DNA of 64,000 nt from Fimbriimonadaceae bacterium (lineage in GTDB: Bacteria; Armatimonadota; UBA10988): the NCBI GenBank assembly GCA_020850355.1, contig JADZEX010000012.1, positions 1 to 64,000 of the forward strand, read 5' to 3'. Position 1 is the first letter of the stretch. Each line of letters starts with the position of its first letter. A program made the position numbers and the translations under genes. The notes under the pieces are model-generated. The model had not been told where the DNA came from. It did no database searches and saw only the letters and a program-made list of their open reading frames with translations. This document shows positions 56,401-64,000 of this stretch, in pieces.

Positions 56401-59337
56401 ACCCGCGACAAATGGCGCGGGGTGCTGTTGCAGCAGGGCAGTGCCGGCGGGCGGCAGTACCTGGTGGCCCGCAACACCCTGCCCGGCGATGGTTTCGAGG
56501 CCCTCGCGCCGCTGCCCGAGGCTGGGGTCGACCTCTCGCGCGCCGGGCTGTTGCGGTTCGACTACCGGCTACCGGCCGAGACCAAGATCAACCTCTACCT
56601 GAAGCTGAAGTCCGGCAAGCGCTTGGTCGTGCCGCTGACCGGCGAAGTCGCCAACAGCCCGGTGGTGCCGGTGCTGGCCCGGCCGAAGATCGTCGCCGAC
56701 GGGGCCTGGCACACCGCGGTCGTCCACCTCGGCGTGGCCCTGCGCCAGGAGCTGGCCGGTGGCGACTGGCCGGCCCTGTTGGTGACCGCGGCGCCTGCGC
56801 CGGCCGAGAAGCGACCGCTGTTGACCGAACTGGCCTTCGGCAACCAGCATGAGGGCTACCTGCTGGCCGGTTTCGGGGGCAACCCGCGCGGCGCCTGGTA
56901 CGCCATCGACAACCTCACGCTGGCCTCCGAGGTGGTTCCGGGGACACCCGTGGCGGCGACCTTCACCGCGCCGCCGAAGGCCGGGGCGCCGTCCTTGAAG
57001 GCGGTTCGGATGGCCTTCGACCGCAGCGGCGAGGCGGCTCCGACGACGGTCTTGCCGGATGCTGAGGTGAAGGCCCCCAGCACGCCGGGGCTGTGGTTCC
57101 TGACGGCCCAGGGCGAGTGGGCCGACGGCAGCCGCACGCCGCTGACGCGGTTGCCGCTGCTCGTCCTGGCGGCCGCGCCGCAGCTTACGCCGGTCGACGT
57201 CGACCGGCCGTGGGACGGCGGCCGGCTGCGCGTGGCGCTGGGCGAGGGCACGCCCGGCGAGTGGGCCGTGACGGTGGCCGACAAGGTGATTCCCGCTGAC
57301 CAGGTGAGCTGGGACGCCGCGGCGCGGGAGCTGCTGGTCGATGCCCGCGTGCCGGGGCTGAGCTACACCGACGGCCAGGCCGTGCCGGTCAAGGTCACCG
57401 TCAAACAGGCCGGGGGCGCCGCCGGCGAGGCCAGTTTCCAGCGCACCTTCAAGCTGGCTGCCGACACCACCCCGCCGTTGCCGCCAAGCATCAGCGGGCC
57501 AGGGGTGTTGGCGTCCAGCGCCAGCGGCAAGGCGCCGTTCACGGCCGCCAACCCGGCCGCCACCGCGGTCGTGCTGGACCCCGCCGACGGTCCCGAGCCG
57601 GGTGCCGGGTCGGTGCGGATCGTCAACCTGGTGCCCTCGGGCAGTTACGACACCTACCTCTTGCAGGGCGACTACGACGCCGGCCGAGCGCCGCTGCTGC
57701 TGTTCGATTACAAGACCCACGCGCCGCTGCGGACCGACTTCGCCGTCTACACGCCGGGCGAGTACCACAGCATTCTGTTCACCGACCAGGCGGCGGCCTA
57801 TCCGACGCTCGGGGCGGTGCCCGAAGCGACGCGCGACGGGCAGTGGCACCGCGGGCAGTTCAAGTTGCAGGAAGGTCTGCTGGGCGCCTCGCCCTTCGCC
57901 CCCAACCTCTACTCGTTGCGCTACCTGGTGGCCGCCGACTACGGCTACAGCGGCGGCGCGCCTGGGGCCAGCTACCAGATCGACAACGTGCGGCTGGTGG
58001 GGGTCGGCAATGGCCAGACCGGCGTGACCCTGCGCTGGGCGGCCAACGATCCGGCCGGCATCGCCGGCTGGCGCTGGGGCTTTGGCCAGGACGAAACGGC
58101 CGCGCCAACCACCGAAGTCGCCGCCGAGGTCACCAGCCAGCTCCTGACGGCGCCCGCGGAGGGGCTCTACTGGTTCAGCGTCCAGGCCCGCGACGGGGCC
58201 GGCAACTGGAGCCGCGTGGCGCGCTGGCCGCTGCTGCTCGACAACGCCCCGCTCAGCTTCGGCACGGCGGTGCCGGCGCCGGGTGGGCTGGGCACCTGGG
58301 ACATCACCGTGCCGCTGGCCAACGTCGGCCCGGCCGGGCTCGACCCGGCGGCACTGCGGCTGACCGCCGGTGGCAAAGCCGTCGCGGCGGTCGAGGGTGA
58401 CGTCTACTACAACCAGGCCAACCACACCCTCAACTGGATCTGGGCCTGGGCGACGAAGCAGTTCGGTGGACCGGTCGCCGATGGCACGCCGATCCAGTTG
58501 GCGGTCGCCGGGAAGGACCTGGCGGGCGAGACGGTCAAGCCGGCGACCTACGCCTACACCGTCAGCTACGCCGCTGACAAGCAGCCCCCCCTGTCGCCGG
58601 ACGTGACGGTCGCCGGACAGACCGCGCAGCGGGTGAGCACCTGCACCCAGGGGCTCGGGCAGTTTGGCAACATCTCGGCCGGTTACCGCTCGCCGCGGCA
58701 GCGGATGTTGGACGACCTGCGCAACGACTACGTCTGCGAGGTGACCTCGGCCGGCTCCGGCCTGCCTTTGGCTTACGGCGGCTACGACCTCAAGGCGAAC
58801 CCCTACTTCAGCGTCGACTACCGCTTGTCGGGCAGCCTGGGCCTGCATCTGATGGCCTACATCAACGGCGCCTACTACAGCATCGCGCTGACGCAGAAGT
58901 CGCCGTCGTACAAGCAGATCGGCAGCGCGCCAGTGGTCGCCGATAACAAGTGGCACACGCTCTTCATCGATCTGCTGAGCCTCTACGAGCAGGGCGTCGG
59001 GAAGGCCGAGAAGATCACCTGCACCTACATCTTCCTGAATGAATACGGCAGCGCCGGCGGCGTCAAGTACTCGCTCGACAACGCCGCCTGCTACGGACCG
59101 GTGCCGCTCGGCGAGGTGGCCGCCAACTGGGTCTGCTACGACGCCACGGGGATCCAGGGCGCCGCGGTCAGCCTGACACCTGGTCTCGACGCGGCCGAGC
59201 CGCCGACCCTGACGCCGCAGGCCAGCAGCGCCAAGCTGCCGGCAGCTCAAGCGGGGATCTACCTGCTGCAGGTCCGTGCGCGCGATGGCGCCGGCAACTG
59301 GGGCGGTACCGCCCGGCGGGTGGTGGTCGCCAGGTAG
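53476..59337 (+). CDS. Giant exported beta-sandwich protein, paralog 3
   Basis: A 1953-residue exported protein, the largest in the window. ATG at 53476 (or the next codon) opens a signal MMRWLLLLLTVAPLSA; a GTG at 53467 is an alternative. Modules by eye: DDFMRTKEQ jelly roll from about 153; a middle module with FMLHWASSLADWFPKG near 540; the 'AP-DW ... NR-C-P-WS' module at about 728-931; several FDYR ... DGAWH ... DN jelly rolls; and Ig/fibronectin-like domains with ARDGAGNWS and a final RDGAGNWGG. The first modules are shared with the giant proteins at 7590 and 26303. No enzymatic motif, anchor or repeat of known adhesin type is recognised. A surface or extracellular binding role is inferred. 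Confidence 0.85.
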   Translation: MMRWLLLLLTVAPLSAAPADELAAPKGLRAVTATPDTQYDLRLEVTAPWPTTLLLAADGANQGYRLRAGAENLVLERLGEPAVELARCPRPSGKGPFQLLLRRRESNLQVAIDGRLQADLLDGSAAAGQVWVAAADSARVKLAEGGYQPVEDIYFTDDFMRTKEQQQLGVWQHVSGKWRFYSVLETNQKADLKLSVNPFSLGLDAEGEAPAAVITGHPFWADYVYQTSLRSRGGAWAGITFGWRSPEDHFLLRADLRELTQRPRRIELVRVKGKTETVLTGGSALLAAEQWFRLGVRLRGPRVQCLLDGDPIFDRLEPDCLGGPVGLWSRGAGSETLFDDVRVETNYTWPLDRGHDLLAGAEKQGEWRLEPSSGKIDGDPGPRRLVTSGEGGGHYVLGDPAASSYRLDATVLPRRGGRVALYFGWRDARNHLVAEWDAGSGRLGVVRVDDGKARPLGLVRDRLEPGRPHEVALDLLTAGRVQVRRDGMLRMRAAVADLPAGRCGVGASDTAAVFDDLLVRQVVPVDTEVEVDNANFSGDPFMLHWASSLADWFPKGDPQPVQVLGDLTPVGGVAPQPVYWHKGDFYRAYRITLPAKASCALLLNAAVEHWLPPADNLVTAPGVTKISTVENKVDCGDGYALHVVVGPPGRLVLLRQGVVVQEAALPEGTESLTVAHDGGVTWVQGGDDDLLVYHDPQPLTGPRVALRVAGNDVLYQVKCRREGIIDEVFERAPADWVQQGNWEITNRFSCTPTWSHMAALERKGLGALWHKAAFPGNVTIEYYAGMRMQSDYAMIYPRPGDFNTSFGCRPFSFESGISLLPGAWDADWSSVWTRYVQGGQTLLQTDRPLVPRTREDSGQRYIPVPYISAGRDVHGAWYYVKSRYLDGHLEGYFDNVKVLEGDGPAVPGDRVAIWTQDNQVVVARIRITYLDKQIPKRLVDEEAVEPESGGAPALLASAAAPALSCTFDSGTDGWQTRDKWRGVLLQQGSAGGRQYLVARNTLPGDGFEALAPLPEAGVDLSRAGLLRFDYRLPAETKINLYLKLKSGKRLVVPLTGEVANSPVVPVLARPKIVADGAWHTAVVHLGVALRQELAGGDWPALLVTAAPAPAEKRPLLTELAFGNQHEGYLLAGFGGNPRGAWYAIDNLTLASEVVPGTPVAATFTAPPKAGAPSLKAVRMAFDRSGEAAPTTVLPDAEVKAPSTPGLWFLTAQGEWADGSRTPLTRLPLLVLAAAPQLTPVDVDRPWDGGRLRVALGEGTPGEWAVTVADKVIPADQVSWDAAARELLVDARVPGLSYTDGQAVPVKVTVKQAGGAAGEASFQRTFKLAADTTPPLPPSISGPGVLASSASGKAPFTAANPAATAVVLDPADGPEPGAGSVRIVNLVPSGSYDTYLLQGDYDAGRAPLLLFDYKTHAPLRTDFAVYTPGEYHSILFTDQAAAYPTLGAVPEATRDGQWHRGQFKLQEGLLGASPFAPNLYSLRYLVAADYGYSGGAPGASYQIDNVRLVGVGNGQTGVTLRWAANDPAGIAGWRWGFGQDETAAPTTEVAAEVTSQLLTAPAEGLYWFSVQARDGAGNWSRVARWPLLLDNAPLSFGTAVPAPGGLGTWDITVPLANVGPAGLDPAALRLTAGGKAVAAVEGDVYYNQANHTLNWIWAWATKQFGGPVADGTPIQLAVAGKDLAGETVKPATYAYTVSYAADKQPPLSPDVTVAGQTAQRVSTCTQGLGQFGNISAGYRSPRQRMLDDLRNDYVCEVTSAGSGLPLAYGGYDLKANPYFSVDYRLSGSLGLHLMAYINGAYYSIALTQKSPSYKQIGSAPVVADNKWHTLFIDLLSLYEQGVGKAEKITCTYIFLNEYGSAGGVKYSLDNAACYGPVPLGEVAANWVCYDATGIQGAAVSLTPGLDAAEPPTLTPQASSAKLPAAQAGIYLLQVRARDGAGNWGGTARRVVVAR

Positions 59338-59346
59338 GAGGCCGCG

Positions 59347-60180
59347 ATGTCTCTGATCGACCGCGACTTCTTCGACACCTTCGGCTACGTGGTGGTCCCC
59401 GACGCCGTGCCCGCCGATCACCTGACGGCGGTGGTGCAGGCGGTCTGGGACTTCCTGGGGATGGATCCCGGCAATCCCGACACCTGGTACCAGCCGCCGC
59501 ACCGCTACGGTGGGATGGTTGAGATGTACCACCACCCGGCGATGTGGGCCGTGCGGCAGCACCCGCGGGTCCACCAGGCGTTCAGCGAGCTGTTCGGCAC
59601 CGCGCGGCTGTGGGTCAGCCTCGACCGGGTCAACATGAAACCGCCGGCGCGGGCCGATAAGCCGGAGTGGGACCACCGCGGCTTCACGCACTGGGACTGG
59701 GACAGCCGCCAACGGCCGATCCCGTTCCGGGTGCAGGGCGTGCTCTACCTCACCGACACGACCGCCGACATGGGCGGCTTCCAATGCATTCGCGGGTTCC
59801 ACCGCCGACTGGACGAGTGGGCCGCGACCCAACCCGCCGACCGCGACCCGCGGGTGCCCGACCTGACCGGGCTGACCGTCGAGCCGATCCCCGGCCGGGC
59901 CGGCGACTTGCTGATCTGGCATGTCGCGCTGCCGCACGGCAATGGCCACAACACCTCGGGGCGGCCGCGGCTGGCGCAGTACGTCTCGATGTACCCCGCC
60001 CCGGAAGTCCTGGACGCTCACGCCGCGGAGCGGGTCCGACAGTGGCGCGAGCTGGCGCCGCCTAACGGAACGCCCTTCCCGGGCGACGCCCGCGGCTGGG
60101 AGCGGCAGCACTATGGGCCGCCGGCGCTGACTGAGTTGGGCGAGCGGCTGCTCGGCCTGCGTTCCTGGGCCGACGCGTGA
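59347..60180 (+). CDS. Phytanoyl-CoA dioxygenase (PhyH) family protein
   Basis: A 277-residue Fe(II)/2-oxoglutarate-dependent oxygenase. The N-terminus DFFDTFGYVVVPDAVP is typical of PhyH. Iron ligands are suggested by HWDWD (H-x-D) and a later histidine in WHVALPHGNGHN, with the 2-oxoglutarate Arg in SGRPRLAQYV. GTAGGAGG precedes the ATG. Bacterial members hydroxylate many small molecules; substrate unknown. Its TGA overlaps the next gene's GTG as GTGA. Confidence 0.87.
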   Translation: MSLIDRDFFDTFGYVVVPDAVPADHLTAVVQAVWDFLGMDPGNPDTWYQPPHRYGGMVEMYHHPAMWAVRQHPRVHQAFSELFGTARLWVSLDRVNMKPPARADKPEWDHRGFTHWDWDSRQRPIPFRVQGVLYLTDTTADMGGFQCIRGFHRRLDEWAATQPADRDPRVPDLTGLTVEPIPGRAGDLLIWHVALPHGNGHNTSGRPRLAQYVSMYPAPEVLDAHAAERVRQWRELAPPNGTPFPGDARGWERQHYGPPALTELGERLLGLRSWADA

Positions 60181-61757
60181 GCCCGCCGCGCCGGACGCTC
60201 GGCTGGGTCTTCCTGGCCGCCGCCGGGTTCTACCTGTTGACCGCCTCTTATGTCGCCACCGACGGCGATGCGCAGGGCGAGGTGGACGAGCTGGCGGTCA
60301 GCGGGCTCAACTTGCGGCCGAACCACCTGCTGCAAACGGTGCTAAACCGGGCCGTGCTGGCCACCTGGCAAGCGGTGGGGTTCACTGGCCTGCCGTTCAT
60401 CCCGTTGCAGACCCTCAACGCGCTGCTCGGCGGCCTGACCGTGGTGCAGGTGCTGCTGCTGCTGTCGCGCTGCAGCGGCTCGCTGCGCCTGGCTGGCTGG
60501 GGCGCGGCCATCTTCGCGCTCTCCTGGGCGCCCTGGTTCCACTCTCGGGTGGCCGAGACCGGCATCACTCCGATGCCGCTGCTGCTGGCCGCCGTGCTGC
60601 TGCTGCTGCGGCCGGCCGCCGAGCGGCCGCGCTACACCGCGGGGTGGGCCGGCGCTTGTCTGGCGATGGCGGCGCTGCTGTCGTTCAACCTGGTCCTGCT
60701 GGCTCCCTGGCTGCTGCTCCAAGTGGCGCTCAGTGAGCCGCGCGAACGGCGTCTGCCGGCCGTCGCCGGCGGGCTGCTGAGCCTGACCCTGCTGTTGGGT
60801 GGTCCGTACCTCGTGGCGGGCCAGGCGGCCGGGGCCAGCACGCCCGGTGAGTTCGTCGCCTGGCTGACGCACCACCCGGTGCAGACCGAGGTCAAGGTCG
60901 GCGGCGGCGGCCTGGTTGGCGTGGCCCGCGCCCTCGGCGGGCTGGGCCGGTTGTGGTTTCCGTACTCGCACGGCGAGACCGCGCTGAAAGCCGTCCTGAA
61001 GGGCCAGGAAGTGGCCACCGACCCGGCCGACTGGCTGACCTTCGGCCGCAACGCCCTGGCGACGCTGCTGTTCCTGGTCCTGGTGCCGCTGGGCATGTGG
61101 CGTTCACGCCGCCGGCCCGGCGCGGCGATGATGACTGGTGCGGCGCTGCTGACTGGCCTCTTCGCGACCCAGTGGCAGGGCAGCGACCCGCAGTTCTGGC
61201 TGCCGGTGTACCCTTTCCTGCTGCTCTTCGGCCTGCTGGCGGTGCGCCCCCTGGCGGCCTGCTGGCGGCGAGCGGTGGCACCGCTGGGCGGCCTGTTCCT
61301 GCTGCTGTTGCTGACCGCCAACCTGCCGTTGTGGGCGCCGACGCCGCTCTACCACCGTTGGGACGAGCGTTGGGAGCGGGTCTTTCGGGTGCGCGACCGG
61401 GTCGAACAGCGCGCCCTGGTGCTGGTGCCGGGGCAGTCGGCCTTCTTCGGCGTGCCGCGTTACCGGCCCGACGTCGAGGTCTTCGACTTCGTCCAGCGGC
61501 CGCCGGCCGACCTGCGTGGCAGCGCCTGGCTCGGCTGGCTGCACACGCAGATCGACCGCGCCCAGGCGGCGGGCCGGGCGGTCTACCTTGAAGGGCTCAC
61601 CGCGCCGCTGCGCGCGGAGCTGCTCTTGCCGTGGCAACTCGCGGCGGCCACCCGGCAGGTCGACCGGGCCGCCGCCGAGGCCGACCTCGCCGCACGGTAT
61701 CGGCTGACTCCCGCGCCCGACCTCTGGGACGGCGTCCTGCGGGTCGAGGCCCGTTGA
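60177..61757 (+). CDS. Polytopic membrane protein, GT-C/DUF2723-like
   Basis: A 526-residue membrane protein with about ten hydrophobic helices (residues 8-420) and a soluble C-terminal tail (about 400-526). The first loop has an acidic pair (DGDAQGEVDE) followed by LNLRPNHLLQTVLNR. That is the arrangement of GT-C glycosyltransferases and the DUF2723/TMEM260 group, which use lipid-linked sugars at the outer face. The GTG start overlaps the PhyH stop. A glycosyltransferase role is inferred and not certain; transport is possible. Confidence 0.65.
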   Translation: MSPPRRTLGWVFLAAAGFYLLTASYVATDGDAQGEVDELAVSGLNLRPNHLLQTVLNRAVLATWQAVGFTGLPFIPLQTLNALLGGLTVVQVLLLLSRCSGSLRLAGWGAAIFALSWAPWFHSRVAETGITPMPLLLAAVLLLLRPAAERPRYTAGWAGACLAMAALLSFNLVLLAPWLLLQVALSEPRERRLPAVAGGLLSLTLLLGGPYLVAGQAAGASTPGEFVAWLTHHPVQTEVKVGGGGLVGVARALGGLGRLWFPYSHGETALKAVLKGQEVATDPADWLTFGRNALATLLFLVLVPLGMWRSRRRPGAAMMTGAALLTGLFATQWQGSDPQFWLPVYPFLLLFGLLAVRPLAACWRRAVAPLGGLFLLLLLTANLPLWAPTPLYHRWDERWERVFRVRDRVEQRALVLVPGQSAFFGVPRYRPDVEVFDFVQRPPADLRGSAWLGWLHTQIDRAQAAGRAVYLEGLTAPLRAELLLPWQLAAATRQVDRAAAEADLAARYRLTPAPDLWDGVLRVEAR

Positions 61758-62150
61758 TCAGCCGGTGGTCGACTGGCCAACCAGCACCAGGTAGCCGTCA
61801 GGGTCGACCACACTGAACTCGCGCATCTCGTAGGGCTGCACCTCGATCGCGCTGCACTCCACGCCAGCGGCCAGCCAGGTCTCGCGGACCTGCTCCAACT
61901 GGCTGGTGTAGAAGTACAGAATCACCTCACGGTGACCGTGGCTGTGGTCCAGCGGAATGTCGGCCCCGGTCTCGTCGTGGTCGTGCCCCAGGCCGAGCAT
62001 CAGGCTGACCTCGCCGTGTTGCAGGAAGGCCCAGGTGACCTGCCCTTCGTGCTCCAAGTGGTTCTTCTTGACGAACCCCATCCGCTCATAGAAAGCGGCC
62101 GTCGCCAGCACATCCACGACGCTGACGATCGGCACCAGGCTGCGTAGCAT
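61758..62150 (-). CDS. VOC-family (glyoxalase/bleomycin-resistance-like) protein
   Basis: A 130-residue vicinal-oxygen-chelate protein with the paired beta-alpha-beta-beta-beta units. It shows MLRSLVPIVSVVDVLATAAFYERMGF, a histidine-rich loop GLGHDHDETG, and a C-terminal MREFSVVDPDGYLVLVGQ. This single-domain form usually dimerises and can be a lyase, dioxygenase or drug-binding protein. It ends adjacent to, and convergent with, the membrane protein gene. Function not resolved. Confidence 0.85.
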   Translation of the reverse strand: MLRSLVPIVSVVDVLATAAFYERMGFVKKNHLEHEGQVTWAFLQHGEVSLMLGLGHDHDETGADIPLDHSHGHREVILYFYTSQLEQVRETWLAAGVECSAIEVQPYEMREFSVVDPDGYLVLVGQSTTG

Positions 62151-62369
62151 CGGTGCGTTCTCCCATCCGCAGTCTGACGTCGGCGACGCGATCCGGTTCA
62201 GCGCCAGGTGACGGAGTTGTCGACCCACTTGACGACTTTTCAGTCGGCGCCGGGCTGCTGCTCTGCTCGCAACGGCGCCGGCCGGCTGGTGAGAGTGTTG
62301 CAGCGGCCGGCGGTGGAGGCCACCGGCCAGCCTGGCGGGGCCGTTCGAAGCCACCCGAGGAGGTCGCGG

Positions 62370-63614
62370 ATGCACAGTTCCTGGACCCGTTGGTTGCTCG
62401 CCGCGCTCCTGCTCAGCGGCGCGGCGAACCGCGTCGCAGCGCAGGCTTGCGCCGAGTGCCACAAGGCGGTGACGCCGGCGATTGTCAGCGACTGGAAGCT
62501 CAGCAAGCACGCCCAGAACGAAGTGACCTGCGCGGTCTGCCACGGCACCGAACACAACGGCCCGCAGAATGTCGAAAAAGCCGGCATCCCGACGCCGGAG
62601 GTCTGCAAGGACTGCCACGAAGAGCAGGTCACGCAGTTCTCGAAGGGCAAGCACGCGCTGGCCTGGGCGGCGATGGACGCGATGCCGACCATCCACTTTC
62701 AGCCGATGGCGATGACGCAGGGCAAGAAGGGCTGCGGCGGCTGCCACAAGATTGGCCTCAAGAGCGAGGATGAGATTGCCGACCTGAAGAAGGCCGGCGC
62801 TGGCTTTGGGGTCGCCTCGTGCGATTCCTGCCACACTCGTCACACCTTCAGCAAGCTCGAAGCGCAACAGCCGCAGGCCTGCATGACCTGCCACACGGGC
62901 TTCGATCACCCGCAGTGGGAGATGTACAGCGGCTCGAAGCACGGGGTGCGCTACCTGCTGAAGCAGAACAAGACCCTGCCGCCCGAGACCGCCGCACCGA
63001 CCTGCCAGACCTGCCACCTCGCCGAGGGCAACCACAACGTGCGAACCGCCTGGGGCTTTCTGGGCCTCCGCCTGCCGCTGGCCGAGGACAAGGAGTGGCA
63101 GGCCGACCAGGTCACCATCCTGCAGGCCCTCGGCGTGCTGACCCCCGACGGCAAGCCGACCGCGCGGCTGGACCTGGCCAAGGGTGCCGACCTGCTGCGC
63201 GGCAGTCAGGCCGAGTGGCAGCGCGAGCGGGACAAGATGCTGAGCACCTGCGGCAACTGTCACAGCAGCAACTTCGCCAAGGCCGAACTGCAGCAGGGCG
63301 ACGACATGATCCGCGCCGCTGACAAGCTGATGGCGCAGGGCATCAATCTGGTCGGCGACCTCTACAAGGAAGGCTTACTCAGCAAGCCGCAGAACTACGC
63401 CTACACCTTCCCCGACCTGCTGACCTTCCACGACGCCCCCAGCCGCATCGAGCAGCGCCTCTTCGTGATGTTCCTGGAACAGCGCAATCGCACGTTCCAG
63501 GGCACCTTCCACGCCAACCCGGACTACGCCCTGTGGTATGGCTGGAGCGCGATGCAGCAATCGCTGGGCGAGATCAAGGCTCTGGCCGAGGAACTCCGCG
63601 CCCGCAAGCGCTGA
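62370..63614 (+). CDS. HAO-like octaheme cytochrome c
   Basis: A 414-residue exported multiheme cytochrome with signal MHSSWTRWLLAALLLSGAANRVAAQ and eight C-x2-C-H sites (CAECH, CAVCH, CKDCH, CGGCH, CDSCH, CMTCH, CQTCH, CGNCH). The order and linking text (SCDSCHTRHTFSKLEAQQPQACMTC, then FDHPQWEMYSGSKHG, then AWGFLGLRL) match the hydroxylamine oxidoreductase-like octaheme family. This family oxidises hydroxylamine or hydrazine, or reduces nitrite in the reverse direction. No HaoB, c554 or quinol partner is next to it. The ATG follows CGAGGAGG. The direction of electron flow is not decidable here. Confidence 0.9.
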   Translation: MHSSWTRWLLAALLLSGAANRVAAQACAECHKAVTPAIVSDWKLSKHAQNEVTCAVCHGTEHNGPQNVEKAGIPTPEVCKDCHEEQVTQFSKGKHALAWAAMDAMPTIHFQPMAMTQGKKGCGGCHKIGLKSEDEIADLKKAGAGFGVASCDSCHTRHTFSKLEAQQPQACMTCHTGFDHPQWEMYSGSKHGVRYLLKQNKTLPPETAAPTCQTCHLAEGNHNVRTAWGFLGLRLPLAEDKEWQADQVTILQALGVLTPDGKPTARLDLAKGADLLRGSQAEWQRERDKMLSTCGNCHSSNFAKAELQQGDDMIRAADKLMAQGINLVGDLYKEGLLSKPQNYAYTFPDLLTFHDAPSRIEQRLFVMFLEQRNRTFQGTFHANPDYALWYGWSAMQQSLGEIKALAEELRARKR

Positions 63615-63638
63615 TTCCGCGATCGCGGGGAGCACCCA

Positions 63639-63670
63639 CCACGGGCGGCGCGCCGAGGCGCCGCCCGTGG
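63639..63670. terminator. Bidirectional terminator-like hairpin
   Basis: A perfect 13-bp stem CCACGGGCGGCGC (63639-63651) / GCGCCGCCCGTGG (63658-63670) with a 6-base loop. It lies between the convergent octaheme cytochrome and DUF4143 genes. Confidence 0.6.
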
Positions 63671-63680
63671 GCGTTGGGTG

Positions 63681-64000
63681 TCACTCGGCCCAGAGCAGGC
63701 TGATCGGCGCCGTGTAGAGACGGTCGCCGAAGCTGGTGGTGGTATCGCCGGTGCCGAGCAGGTAGCCCGCCACCAGACGGTCACCGAGGCGCTCCCGCAG
63801 GCCCTGGAGCGGGCCAAACTCGCGGGCGCCAAAGGTGGCCCCGGTCTTCACCGCGATGGCCAGCACCGTCCCGTCACGACGCTCCAGCAAGAAGTCCACC
63901 TCGCTGCCGTCGTGCGTCCGGTAATGGCAAAGGGCGGCGCTCTGCTCCGACCAGGCGAGGGCCTTCAGCAGCTCCAGGCCGACGAAGTTCTCGAGCAGTT
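63681..64000 (-). CDS. DUF4143-domain ATP-binding protein, C-terminal part only
   Basis: The gene runs off the right edge, so only the last 106 or so residues are visible. They read LLENFVGLELLKALAWSEQ, then CHYRTHDGSEVDFLLERRDG, then a VKTGATFGAREFGPLQGLR helix, and a final FGDRLYTAPISLLWAE. This is the restriction-endonuclease-like DUF4143 tail with the D ... E/V-x-K pattern found in AAA ATPases of this group. The N-terminal ATPase must lie beyond 64000. These proteins are common accessory genes of uncertain role. Confidence 0.85.
   Translation of the reverse strand, partial: LLENFVGLELLKALAWSEQSAALCHYRTHDGSEVDFLLERRDGTVLAIAVKTGATFGAREFGPLQGLRERLGDRLVAGYLLGTGDTTTSFGDRLYTAPISLLWAE

Noticed and set aside
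56569-60111. 1180-codon open frame on the minus strand
   Set aside because: Antisense to giant protein 3 and PhyH; no domain-like text, no signal and no ribosome site.
1-64000. CRISPR arrays, rRNA genes, prophage or conjugation modules
   Set aside because: No regularly spaced repeats, no rRNA-like stretch, and no phage structural, integrase or relaxase gene was seen on either strand.

Overview
This window reads as a very GC-rich chromosomal segment of a heterotrophic, probably environmental Gram-negative-type bacterium. The best lineage clue is the pair of DUF1559 prepilin-like proteins (46111-46749 and 47542-46895, minus strand). Their N-termini run [16 protein letters not shown], then [13 protein letters not shown], then SNLKQLGL, and each carries an H-x9-DG motif. 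This combination is familiar from Armatimonadota and, more loosely, Planctomycetota and relatives. Very large exported beta-sandwich proteins, a ceramidase-like enzyme, phytanoyl-CoA dioxygenase, Gfo/Idh/MocA oxidoreductase and an octaheme cytochrome fit such a lifestyle. The assignment is an inference. There is no rRNA; the one tRNA is tRNA-Gln(TTG).

Layout. 1-7.6 kb: a DUF58 protein, two small hypothetical genes, an SbcC-like ATPase, an M20 peptidase and glutamate dehydrogenase. 7.6-12.6 kb: the first giant exported protein. 12.7-17.4 kb: a single gene fusing an Hsp90/sacsin-type ATPase to an SF2 helicase, the strongest candidate here for an undescribed defence-type system. 17.5-23.5 kb: a beta-helix protein, a sugar isomerase-like TIM barrel and a class III aminotransferase. 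23.7-26.2 kb: a toxin-antitoxin-like cluster (DUF4160/DUF2442, then MntA/HepT). MntA/HepT sits between two perfect 104-bp copies of the 3' end of the neighbouring oxidoreductase gene. 26.3-31.2 kb: the second giant exported protein and small secreted or lipoproteins. 31.5-33.1 kb: a Septu-like ATPase gene (ptuA) run into a decayed ptuB remnant. 34.3-39.3 kb: a four-gene sugar kinase / phosphohexomutase / nucleoside hydrolase operon. 39.5-46.1 kb: HicBA, a glycosidase-like protein, a ceramidase-like protein and tandem TupA-like ATP-grasp genes. 46.1-49.5 kb: two prepilin-like genes and a broken glutamate-synthase-like gene. 49.5-53.4 kb: a SpoIIE-type phosphatase, a LolA-like protein, tRNA-Gln, and a glmU-like/rplY/pth housekeeping operon. 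53.5-59.3 kb: the third giant exported protein. 59.3-64 kb: PhyH, a polytopic membrane protein, a VOC protein, an HAO-like octaheme cytochrome c, and the edge of a DUF4143 protein.

Recurring themes are (i) three giant exported proteins sharing the same two unnamed modules, (ii) two tandem enzyme pairs in which one member has lost catalytic residues, (iii) three small toxin-antitoxin modules, and (iv) two genes broken by an in-frame TAA plus a small frameshift. Many long ORFs on the opposite strand of real genes are GC-driven shadows and are not annotated.
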